Shown here: piece by piece, positions 8,139 to 15,337 of the stretch
Layout of the letters: each line of letters starts with the position of its first letter
Position numbering within the stretch: the first letter of the stretch is position 1
Assembly: GCA_025465535.1 (NCBI GenBank)
Contig: JAODMY010000072.1
Coordinates: forward strand, 1-64,000
From: Glaciihabitans sp.
GTDB lineage: Bacteria; Actinomycetota; Actinomycetes; Actinomycetales; Microbacteriaceae
DNA length: 64,000 nt
Reading direction: 5' to 3'
The notes under the pieces: generated by a model
Seen by the model: only the letters and a program-made list of their open reading frames with translations
Databases searched by the model: none
Told to the model about the DNA's origin: nothing
Program-made: the position numbers and the translations under genes

Positions 8139-9064
8139 CGACCGTCTCGTCTCGGGATCCGGAGATCGAGCAGAGGAGTTCGGTCGCGAGATCGTTTCTC
8201 TTCGTTCCGGGCGACCGACCCGATCGGGTCGGCAAAGCGCTCGGCTCCGGGGCCGACGCGATAATCATCGACCTCGAAGACGCCGTTCGGCCCGAGGTGC
8301 GGCCGTACGCGCGATCCGTCATCCGGGAGCTGGGCGAACAACCCGGGGTCCCGTCACAGCCTCTGATTTTTGCGAGGGTGAATCCGTTCGGGTCTACCGA
8401 CTTTGCGGAGGATGTCGAAGCCGCTATCGATGGTCGGGTCGATGGCATCGTGATGCCGAAGTTCGTCCCGGGTCAAGCCGCGACCGAGATGGATGCCGCA
8501 CTGTCGGCGATCGAGTCGAGTCGGGCCGGTTCGGACCGGATGCCGGTCATCGGCCTGGTCGAGTCGGCTGCCGGTCTGCTCGGCCTGTCGGCCCCCACCG
8601 GGTTTCCCTCCCGGGTGAAGCGGCTGGCCTTCGGCGCCGCGGACTTCTATGCTGATCTTCGAATCTCATATCACCCGTCGGGCATACACACCGATCTGGC
8701 GATGGCGGCCCTGGTTGTCGCGAGCGCCGCGCAGGGCCTTCCCGCGCCACTCGATTCCCCGCACTTCTCGATCGGCGACGACGTCGGGCTGGAGGCGGCC
8801 GTCGGCAGGGCTCGCGACCGGGGATTCGGTGGCGGGCTGTGCATCCACCCCAATCAGATTGCTCTCGTCAACGCTGGATTTGCAGCATCGGAGGATGAGC
8901 GGGCCTGGGCAGTGAAGGTGCTTGCCGCGTGGGATGATCCGTCGAGCGCTGGAGCAATCCGGGTCGGCGACGAACTCATCGACGAAGCGATGGCTCGCCG
9001 TGCCAGGCAGATCATCGTCCAGGTCGAAAGCCTCCGCGTACTCGGCGAAAAAGACGTCACGTAG
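8135..9064 (+). CDS. HpcH/HpaI aldolase, CitE-like acyl-CoA lyase
   Basis: This 309-residue TIM-barrel enzyme has the CitE signatures RSFLFVPGDRPDRVGKAL, the metal-binding IIDLEDAV, FARVNPFGS, GIVMPKF, GLVESAAGL, FGAADF, and CIHPNQI near the end. Stand-alone relatives cleave malyl-, citramalyl- or methylmalyl-CoA to acetyl- or propionyl-CoA plus a 2-oxoacid. It overlaps the hydratase by ATGA and closes the operon. Its last 8 nt overlap the convergent gene on the other strand. Together with the two preceding genes it would feed the pathway into central metabolism. Confidence 0.88.
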   Translation: MTTVSSRDPEIEQRSSVARSFLFVPGDRPDRVGKALGSGADAIIIDLEDAVRPEVRPYARSVIRELGEQPGVPSQPLIFARVNPFGSTDFAEDVEAAIDGRVDGIVMPKFVPGQAATEMDAALSAIESSRAGSDRMPVIGLVESAAGLLGLSAPTGFPSRVKRLAFGAADFYADLRISYHPSGIHTDLAMAALVVASAAQGLPAPLDSPHFSIGDDVGLEAAVGRARDRGFGGGLCIHPNQIALVNAGFAASEDERAWAVKVLAAWDDPSSAGAIRVGDELIDEAMARRARQIIVQVESLRVLGEKDVT

Positions 9065-9434
9065 CCGGCACCTGTTTGGCGCGGAGGGCCGACCAGGTCG
9101 GGTCGATCGAGACGTTACTCACGACCTCCCAGCCCTCGGCATCCATTCCCTCCCGGATGCTGTCGCGGTTGATGTCTGCTTTGTTTCCCTTGGGGTAGCA
9201 GATCCAGACGGCCTTCGCGCCCGCAAGCGGAGGGAGGCTTTCGCTCAAACGCTGCTGGAGTTCGGCTGCGTCGGCGACGAAGATCAGCGCGGCGTCGGCC
9301 GCGGCCGGTTCCCCGATCAAGCGGGAGTCGGCGGGAAGGGGGCCGAGCAGTTGTGCGGCACTCGAAAGCCCGATGAGATGCACCGCGTAGCCGGCCTTGA
9401 TCTGGAGTTTGTCCGCGGTGGTTTTTTGTTGCAT
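9057..9434 (-). CDS. DUF3052-like protein of unknown function
   Basis: This 125-residue protein has an N-terminal segment ADKLQIKAGYAVHLIGL, a central hydrophobic AALIFVADAAEL, and a conserved-looking C-terminal half with AVWICYPKGNKADINRDSI and a WSALR motif. This resembles the DUF3052 type of small actinobacterial proteins; I do not know a function. Its ATG is only 11 bp from the divergent S33 peptidase start, and its 3' end overlaps citE by 8 bp. Lacking a signal peptide or membrane segment, it is probably cytosolic. Confidence 0.75.
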   Translation of the reverse strand: MQQKTTADKLQIKAGYAVHLIGLSSAAQLLGPLPADSRLIGEPAAADAALIFVADAAELQQRLSESLPPLAGAKAVWICYPKGNKADINRDSIREGMDAEGWEVVSNVSIDPTWSALRAKQVPAT

Positions 9435-9448
9435 AGGGTAAACCTATG
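9432..9448. promoter_or_regulatory. Dyad spanning two divergent start codons
   Basis: CATAGG-GTAAA-CCTATG is a perfect inverted repeat with 6-bp arms, and the outer CAT and ATG are the start codons of the divergent genes. Only 11 bp separate the two starts, so each promoter must lie inside the other gene unless the mRNAs are leaderless. AGGG at 9435-9438 can serve as the plus-strand ribosome-binding site. Confidence 0.5.
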
Positions 9449-10747
9449 TCCAGCGCCATGACGACAACCGAATACACGACTGCCGAATACACGATTCCTG
9501 GGATGCACGTGCGTGAGCACACCGTGACCGTGCCGCTCGACTGGGCTGACCCGGAGGGTGCCGGAATCCGGGTGTTTGCACGCGAGCTCGTGGATCCGCG
9601 CCGCAGGGACGAGGCGTTGCCGCTACTCGTGTTTCTCCAGGGCGGCCCCGGCGGTAAATCGCCCCGACCCGAGACCACGGGTGAGTGGATCGGCAGCGCG
9701 CTGAAGACGCACCGCGTGGTGCTGCTCGACCAGCGGGGCACGGGGCGAAGCTCGCGAGTGACCGGCGACGTCATCAGCCGTTTCGGCGCCGAGGATGGCG
9801 CGCGCTACCTGCTGAACTTTCGCGCGGACTCCATCGTCGCCGACCTCGAATACCTGCGGAAGACCGTCTTCGGCGGCGCAAAGTGGTCGACGCTCGGCCA
9901 GAGCTATGGTGGATTCCTGACGCTGACCTACCTGTCGAAAGCGCCGGAGGCTCTCGAAAGCTGCTACGTCGTGGGTGGGCTGGCGGGCATCCATCCGTCC
10001 GCCGACGAGGTGTATCGCCGCACCTATCCGCGGGTCGAGGGCAAGACGGCCCGCTTCTATGCGCGGTACCCACAGGATGTGGATCGCGTCGCTGCCGTCG
10101 CGGACTTCATCGACGCCCACGACGTGCGCCTGCCGGACGGCGATCGGCTCAGCGTGCGGCGCCTTCAGAGCCTCGGTCTCGACTTCGGCATGAAGCCGAG
10201 CTTCGAGCGGATGCACTGGCTCTTCGATGAGGCCTGGACGAACGAGGGTGCGACTCCGGATGCGCTCGCTGACGTCTTCCTCAACGAGGTCTACCAGCGC
10301 ACGAATTTCTGGGACAACCCCCTATTCGTCGTGATGCAGGAGAGCATCTACGGCAGTGGGCCGAATCCGACCCGGTGGGCGGCATCCCGTGTCCTGCCCG
10401 CGAATTTCTCGACGTCCAACCGGCCGCTGCAGTTCACCGGCGAGATGATGTTCCCGTGGATGCTCGAGGAGATCGCCTCCCTTCGCCCCTTTGCCGCCGC
10501 AGCCAATGCTCTGGCCGAGACCGCCGAGTACCCGCCGCTCTACGATCTCGATCGGCTCGCGTCGAACGAGGTTCCGGTGAACGCGGCGGTGTACTTCGAC
10601 GACATGTACGTCGATCGGGACCTCTCTCTCGAGACGGCGGCGCAGGTCGGTAACGTACAGACCTGGGTGACCAACGAGTATGAGCACGACGGGATCCACG
10701 ACGGCTCGACCGTGTTCGACCGGTTGGTCGAGCTTCGCCAGCGCTGA
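9446..10747 (+). CDS. S33-family alpha/beta hydrolase (proline iminopeptidase-like)
   Basis: This 433-residue protein has the S33 peptidase fold: the oxyanion segment LQGGPGG, LDQRGTGRSS, the nucleophile elbow GQSYGG with Ser153, a large helical cap domain, and a late His in YEHDGIHDG. Proline iminopeptidases and related cocaine-esterase-like hydrolases share this layout. ATG at 9446 has AGGG 7 nt upstream. No signal peptide is seen, so it likely removes N-terminal Pro from short peptides in the cytosol. Other amide or ester substrates are possible. Confidence 0.86.
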   Translation: MSSAMTTTEYTTAEYTIPGMHVREHTVTVPLDWADPEGAGIRVFARELVDPRRRDEALPLLVFLQGGPGGKSPRPETTGEWIGSALKTHRVVLLDQRGTGRSSRVTGDVISRFGAEDGARYLLNFRADSIVADLEYLRKTVFGGAKWSTLGQSYGGFLTLTYLSKAPEALESCYVVGGLAGIHPSADEVYRRTYPRVEGKTARFYARYPQDVDRVAAVADFIDAHDVRLPDGDRLSVRRLQSLGLDFGMKPSFERMHWLFDEAWTNEGATPDALADVFLNEVYQRTNFWDNPLFVVMQESIYGSGPNPTRWAASRVLPANFSTSNRPLQFTGEMMFPWMLEEIASLRPFAAAANALAETAEYPPLYDLDRLASNEVPVNAAVYFDDMYVDRDLSLETAAQVGNVQTWVTNEYEHDGIHDGSTVFDRLVELRQR

Positions 10748-10764
10748 CCTGACACAATCCGAGG

Positions 10765-11268
10765 ATGGTGTCCCTCCAGCGCGGAGTTCGTTCGATCGTT
10801 GCGGCGTTCTCGCGGTCACGCTTCTTCCGTCGCTACGGATCTCGGATCATGCCCCCACTCGAACGCGGTTGGGCGAGGGTCACGGGCGGCCGATCTCCGC
10901 TGAGCGGTGTGCTCGTTCCCTCTCTCGTGCTGCACACGATCGGCACGAAATCCGGACTCGAGCGGGACACGCCCCTGATGTACTGCCCGGAGCCAGACGG
11001 ACGGATGCTCGTGACCGGCAGCAACTTCGCTCGCGACAAACACCCGGCCTGGACCGCGAACCTCGCCGCGCATCCGGATGCCGCTGTCACAATCCGCGGG
11101 AAGCGGCTTCCCGTGCACGCGGCCCGCATTGCCGACGAGGAGCTCGACGAAACCTGGGCCTGGATCGAGCGGCAGTGGCCGGGCTACCGAGGCTACGAGC
11201 GAAATTCCGGGCGGGTTCTCAGGATCTTCCGGCTGGTTCCGTCCGACGAGGCCAAGCCGAATCCCTAG
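10765..11268 (+). CDS. Deazaflavin (F420)-dependent nitroreductase-family protein
   Basis: This 167-residue protein has the split-barrel DDN-type layout with LVLHTIGTKSGLERDTPLMY, LVTGSNFARDKHPAW, and NLAAHPDAAVTIRGK. These are the cofactor-facing segments of the nitroreductase/quinone-reductase family that uses coenzyme F420. An N-terminal basic amphipathic helix may touch membranes, as in mycobacterial members. It starts 17 nt after the peptidase gene and 10 nt before the PanE-like gene, so the three may form one transcript. The natural substrate is unknown. Confidence 0.82.
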   Translation: MVSLQRGVRSIVAAFSRSRFFRRYGSRIMPPLERGWARVTGGRSPLSGVLVPSLVLHTIGTKSGLERDTPLMYCPEPDGRMLVTGSNFARDKHPAWTANLAAHPDAAVTIRGKRLPVHAARIADEELDETWAWIERQWPGYRGYERNSGRVLRIFRLVPSDEAKPNP

Positions 11269-11278
11269 GCTTGATCGT

Positions 11279-12307
11279 ATGCGATATGTGATCATCGGAG
11301 CCGGGGCAATCGGCGGAAGTATCGCGGCACGGCTCGCGCAACACAGCGTCGAGCATCCTCCGCTCCTCATTGCGCGAGGCGCGCACGGCGACGCCATCCG
11401 GGCGAACGGACTGCGCCTGCGCACGCCGGACGAGGATGTGTTCGTGCCGATCGACGTCGCCTCCTCGCCCGCTGAGGTGAAGTTGCGGGCGGACGACGTG
11501 CTGGTGCTCGCAACCAAGACCCACCAGGCCGAGACCGCGCTGACGCAGTGGGTCGACCAGCCCGTGTTCGACGACACCGATTCGGTGGTCGGCACGGCCG
11601 GTGATCGACTCCCGGTGCTTCTCGCGCTCAACGGCGTCGCCAGCGAGCGAATCGCCCTGCGCCTGTTCGACCGCGTGTACGGCGTCTGCGTCTGGATGCC
11701 GGCCGTGCACCTCGAGCCGGGCGAGGTCATCCTGCGAATCGCGCCGGCCAGCGGCGTCTTCATCATCGGCCGTTATGCGTCGGCACAGGATGACGCAGAT
11801 TGCGAGCTTCTTGCGACCGTCGAGTCCGACTGGACCGCGAGCTCGTTGGGGATCCACGTGGTCGATGACGTCATGCGCTGGAAGTACACGAAGCTGCTGA
11901 GCAATCTTGGTAACGCGCCGCAGGCTCTCCTCGCCAGGACCGAGCCGATCGACGAGCTTGTCGACACCCTGCGCGATGAGGCGATCGCGGTTTACCGTGC
12001 CGCCGGAATCGACTGGGCGAGCGACGAGGAGGAAAAGGTCTGGCGCGGCGACCTGTTCGACGTCCGCAAGGTTCCGGGGACTCCGGACGAGCTCGGCGGT
12101 TCGTCCTGGCAGTCGCTGGCACGCGGATCCGGGTCGATCGAAACCGACTACCTGAACGGCGAGATCGCGTATCTCGCGCGCAGCCTTGGAGGTCGAGCAC
12201 CCCTGAACGCTGTCGTGCAGAGGCTCGCACGCCAGGCCGCCGTCGGTGGTGCGCCCGTCGGTTCGATGACGGTTGCCGACCTCGAGGCCGAGTTCACGCG
12301 GGTCTAG
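11279..12307 (+). CDS. Ketopantoate reductase (PanE/ApbA)-family protein
   Basis: This 342-residue protein begins MRYVIIGAGAIGGSIAARL, the NADP-binding glycine motif. It has the conserved Lys in LVLATKTHQ, an ALNGV segment, the catalytic-type Lys in RWKYTKLLSNLGN, and a helical C-terminal domain with the NGEIAYLARSLG motif. Family enzymes reduce 2-dehydropantoate, but many actinobacterial paralogues act on other 2-oxoacids, so the specific function is open. The start is the ATG at 11279; longer in-frame sequence overlaps the preceding gene. Confidence 0.8.
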   Translation: MRYVIIGAGAIGGSIAARLAQHSVEHPPLLIARGAHGDAIRANGLRLRTPDEDVFVPIDVASSPAEVKLRADDVLVLATKTHQAETALTQWVDQPVFDDTDSVVGTAGDRLPVLLALNGVASERIALRLFDRVYGVCVWMPAVHLEPGEVILRIAPASGVFIIGRYASAQDDADCELLATVESDWTASSLGIHVVDDVMRWKYTKLLSNLGNAPQALLARTEPIDELVDTLRDEAIAVYRAAGIDWASDEEEKVWRGDLFDVRKVPGTPDELGGSSWQSLARGSGSIETDYLNGEIAYLARSLGGRAPLNAVVQRLARQAAVGGAPVGSMTVADLEAEFTRV

Positions 12308-12325
12308 CGAGGTAGGAACCAGTCG

Positions 12326-13357
12326 TTACGACAGGTTCGGCTCCCAGCCGAGTGCCGGCGCGATGTGGCTCGCGACCGTTTCCAGCAGGTGGGTGTTGTA
12401 CTCGACGCCAAGCTGGTTCGGGACGGTCAACAGGATGGTGTCGGCCTCGCGAACGGCGGCATCCTCGAGGAGTCCGGCGACGATTTTCTCGGGCTCACCG
12501 ATGTAGCTCTTGCCGAACCGGGCGATCGTGGTGGCGTCGAGGTGACCGACCTGGTCCTCCTCGTCGCGACCGGATCCAAAGTAGGCGCGATCCTCATCCG
12601 TCGTGATCGGCAGGATGCTGCGGCTGACCGAAACGCGCGGCTCGCGTTCCCAGCCCGCCGCCTTCCACGCCTCGCGGAACAGGGCGATCTGTTCCGCCTG
12701 AAGGTCGCCGAACGGGACCCCGGTGTCCTCGGTGAGCAGGGTCGAGCTCATGAGGTTGAGACCCTTCTCTGCCGTCCACTGGCCGGTCGCGCGGCTGCCC
12801 GCACCCCACCAGATGCGCTCGGCGAGCCCGGGCGACTGCGGCATGATCGGCAGGGGATTCGTGGATCCCGTCATCTGTGGATTCGCGTTCGCGACACCCG
12901 CGCCCTGGATAGCGGCCATGAACAGGTCGGTGTGCGCGCGCGCGAGAGCCGCGTCATCCATGCCCTCCGGTGGGACGAAGCCGAACGATTCGGAACCCCT
13001 CAGCGCGGTCTCGGGTGAGCCACGGCTGACGCCGAGCTGGAGCCGACCGCTGCTGATGAGGTCCGCGGCTGCCGCTTCCTCGGCCATGTAGAGCGGATTC
13101 TCGTAGCGCATGTCGATGACACCGGTGCCGATTTCGATGCGACTCGTTCGCGCCGCGATCGCGGACAGCAGCGGGAACGGCGAGGCCAGCTGGCGCGCGA
13201 AGTGGTGAACGCGGAAGAACGCGCCGTCGATCCCGAGCTCTTCGGCAGACACGGCCAGGTCGATCGACTGGAGCAGCGCATCCTGGGCGGTTCGTGTCTG
13301 CGATCCGGGGGCGGGCTGCCAGTGCCCGAACGAGAGGAATCCGATCTTCTTCTTCAC
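12326..13357 (-). CDS. LLM-class flavin-dependent oxidoreductase
   Basis: This 343-residue protein has the bacterial luciferase-like TIM barrel: KKKIGFLSFGHW at the N-terminus, SIDLAVSAEELGIDGAFFRVHHF, IEIGTGVIDMRYENPLYMAEE, and GRLQLGVSRGSPE. FMN or F420 is the usual cofactor. GTG at 13357 is the likely start; in-frame codons further upstream are Arg-rich and overlap the esterase gene. It follows that gene on the same strand after 44 nt. Its 3' end faces the PanE-like gene with an 18-bp gap. The substrate cannot be predicted. Confidence 0.85.
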   Translation of the reverse strand: MKKKIGFLSFGHWQPAPGSQTRTAQDALLQSIDLAVSAEELGIDGAFFRVHHFARQLASPFPLLSAIAARTSRIEIGTGVIDMRYENPLYMAEEAAAADLISSGRLQLGVSRGSPETALRGSESFGFVPPEGMDDAALARAHTDLFMAAIQGAGVANANPQMTGSTNPLPIMPQSPGLAERIWWGAGSRATGQWTAEKGLNLMSSTLLTEDTGVPFGDLQAEQIALFREAWKAAGWEREPRVSVSRSILPITTDEDRAYFGSGRDEEDQVGHLDATTIARFGKSYIGEPEKIVAGLLEDAAVREADTILLTVPNQLGVEYNTHLLETVASHIAPALGWEPNLS

Positions 13358-13401
13358 GCTAACTGCAGCGCCGCACAGCGCTTCGCTATTCCCAACGTGA
13401 A

Positions 13402-14877
13402 TCAGTGCATGTGCGTGAACGCGTCCCAGGCGGCCCGACGATCGGCGCGGGAGTCGAGCTCGACCCGGTCGGGATCGTCGAAGACGTAGTTCGCGCGGGT
13501 GGCCCTGTCGTATTGCGGCCACGACGCATCCACTGTTCCGTCAACGGCGAAGCGGAACCAGAAGTCCTGCATCCGTTGGCTGATGGCCGCGAGGGTGTTC
13601 GCCCCACCGAAGAGCGTCGTGAGTTTGCCGACGGCCGTGCGAGTTCGATCGAAGACAGTGAGGAGGTCGGCGCCGTGGGTCGCATCGATTTGGAGGGCCC
13701 GAAGGAGTGGCGTCGCGTACTCGAGCCGATAGACCCAGGTTGGTGCGATTGCGGACTGCGATTGGCCGATTTCATAGGTCGGAAACCAGAATGCGAAGTC
13801 CCCGCCGAAGTCGAGCGTGCCGCGGCGATCGGGGAAGCGATAGACCTTTCGCATCAGTGCGTCGCCGGCGGCCGAGGTATTCGCGAGCAGTCCATCGATG
13901 CGGGTTCGCGTGGTCGCGAGGATGCGGCGCTTGCCCCAGAACACCGATCCTTCGCGCGCGCAGGTGCCGATGATGAGGGGGACCGGATGCGTGTTCCCGG
14001 CCTTGAACGCATCCATCGGATGCTCGGGCAGGTAGTCGCCGTCGACGACCGGACTGAAGGCCTGGTCGCCGGGGTACTGGTCGGGGATCCGGGTGAACAG
14101 CAGGCGAGCGGCGGTGACCATGGCATCCATGCTCGACGTCCGCAGCGCATCGGCCTCGCGTCCGGGCTCGGCCCCAAGCAGCTCGAGGAACTCGCGTGCC
14201 CACTGGCGTGTGACATCCGGACGGTAGACCGCGTTGCTCGGTGGACTCTGCGCGATCGCCCGCGCCAACAGCCCGCGAGCGGCCGGAGTCGCGAGCAGCG
14301 TCGTGACCGCATTGCCGCCTGAACTCTCGCCGTAAACGGTCACGTTTGACGGGTCACCGCCGAATGCCGCGATGTTGTCGCGCACCCACTCGAGCGCCGC
14401 GACCTGGTCGCGCAGGCCGAGGTTGTTATCAAATCCAAACTCACTGAAATCGAGATAGCCGAAGGCGTTCAGCCGATAGTTGAAAGTGACGTGGATGGCC
14501 CCGCGACGGACGAAGTTGGCTCCGCGGAGTGGGATGTCGGCGGGGGAGCCCACGCCATATGCCCCGCCGTGGATATAGACCATGACCGGCAGTGAACGAT
14601 CGATGGATGCCGGCGCAATGACGTTGAGCGTGAGGCAGTCCTCGCTGCGCGGAGTACTTCTTCGCGTGCCGACGAATGGTCCCTTTCGGTCCTGCGGTGC
14701 CGAGGGGCCGAACCGGGTCGCATCCCGCACGCCCGTCCACGGCGGTGTCCGCTGGGGAGCGCGAAGCCGCAGTTCGCCAACGGCCGCAGCGGCGAACGGT
14801 ATGCCTCGCCAGGCGCGAACTCCGTCGGCCGCCAGACCCCGAACCACGCCCGCCGCGGTCGCGATGTCGAGGGTCAT
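13402..14877 (-). CDS. Carboxylesterase, type B family
   Basis: This 491-residue protein is an alpha/beta hydrolase of the carboxylesterase B family. It has RGIPFA near the N-terminus, SEDCLTLNV at 78-86, the oxyanion-hole HGGAY at 103-107, and the GESSGG elbow with nucleophile Ser185. No clear signal peptide is present, so it is probably cytosolic. The C-terminal half keeps the family features, including a late His in ATHGADLL as candidate catalytic base. It is the first gene of a two-gene minus-strand unit with the LLM oxidoreductase. The 460-bp region upstream holds two palindromic repeats. Confidence 0.88.
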   Translation of the reverse strand: MTLDIATAAGVVRGLAADGVRAWRGIPFAAAAVGELRLRAPQRTPPWTGVRDATRFGPSAPQDRKGPFVGTRRSTPRSEDCLTLNVIAPASIDRSLPVMVYIHGGAYGVGSPADIPLRGANFVRRGAIHVTFNYRLNAFGYLDFSEFGFDNNLGLRDQVAALEWVRDNIAAFGGDPSNVTVYGESSGGNAVTTLLATPAARGLLARAIAQSPPSNAVYRPDVTRQWAREFLELLGAEPGREADALRTSSMDAMVTAARLLFTRIPDQYPGDQAFSPVVDGDYLPEHPMDAFKAGNTHPVPLIIGTCAREGSVFWGKRRILATTRTRIDGLLANTSAAGDALMRKVYRFPDRRGTLDFGGDFAFWFPTYEIGQSQSAIAPTWVYRLEYATPLLRALQIDATHGADLLTVFDRTRTAVGKLTTLFGGANTLAAISQRMQDFWFRFAVDGTVDASWPQYDRATRANYVFDDPDRVELDSRADRRAAWDAFTHMH

Positions 14878-14944
14878 GCGTCGAGCTTAAGTCGCTTTGC
14901 CCGAGTTATGGCTAAGAGTCTGCTGGGTGAGTGGCGATGTTCTC

Positions 14945-15010
14945 GTCTGCCCCCGCCAGATGCGTCTGCCCCCGTACGTACGGGGGCAGACGCATCACCC
15001 GGGGGCAGAC
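14945..15010. repeat. 66-bp nested palindromic repeat, copy 1
   Basis: A perfect 36-bp palindrome (14960-14995, centred on GTAC-GTAC) is flanked by 11-bp outer arms, GTCTGCCCCCG at 14945-14955 and CGGGGGCAGAC at 15000-15010. The half-element GTCTGCCCCCG therefore occurs four times in alternating orientation. An identical 66-bp copy lies at 15231-15296 and a shorter version at 25394-25440. The layout is that of REP/BIME-like dispersed palindromes. Confidence 0.9.
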
Positions 15011-15039
15011 AGGGTCTCGCTGACCCTAGAATTTCGTCC

Positions 15040-15204
15040 ATGATGGATTGGATCGCGGAAGCGCTCTTCGGGCTTTTCAGCAGTGTGATGCCAAATGGTT
15101 TCCCCGCATCCAGGCGCAAACGCGAAGAGGCGAAGCTGGCCCAGCGTGCCGGGGAGAAACCTCAGCCACCGTTTCTTCCGTCAACGACTGGGCTAGACAA
15201 GTGA
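15040..15204 (+). CDS. Possible small protein between two palindromic repeats
   Basis: A 54-codon frame starts MMDWIAEALFGLFSS, an amphipathic helix, followed by a basic stretch RRKREEAKLAQRAG. It lies between the two identical 66-bp palindromes. No good ribosome-binding site stands upstream, and no family is recognised. The helix-plus-basic layout resembles small membrane-active peptides, but composition alone could produce it. Treat it as a candidate only. Confidence 0.25.
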   Translation: MMDWIAEALFGLFSSVMPNGFPASRRKREEAKLAQRAGEKPQPPFLPSTTGLDK

Positions 15205-15230
15205 GCCGCTCCCTCATCAAGTAGCTAGTC

Positions 15231-15296
15231 GTCTGCCCCCGCCAGATGCGTCTGCCCCCGTACGTACGGGGGCAGACGCATCACCCGGGGGCAGAC
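15231..15296. repeat. 66-bp nested palindromic repeat, copy 2
   Basis: This copy is identical in all 66 positions to the one at 14945-15010: inner 36-bp palindrome at 15246-15281 and outer arms at 15231-15241 and 15286-15296. It lies 42 bp beyond the 3' end of the ROK regulator gene, where it could act as a transcription terminator or mRNA-stabilising hairpin. Confidence 0.9.
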
Positions 15297-15337
15297 GCAG
15301 TTTCAGCGGTCAGCCGATTAGCTCCGCTCGAGTCGGG

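Noticed and set aside
14945-15296. CRISPR array formed by the identical palindromes near 15 kb
   Set aside because: There are only two copies there, each 66 bp and nested palindromic, with a 220-bp interval and no cas genes. The third copy is 10 kb away between unrelated genes.
14945-15296. Insertion sequence or composite element ends
   Set aside because: No transposase or target-site duplication is visible, and the bracketed DNA is only 220 bp.
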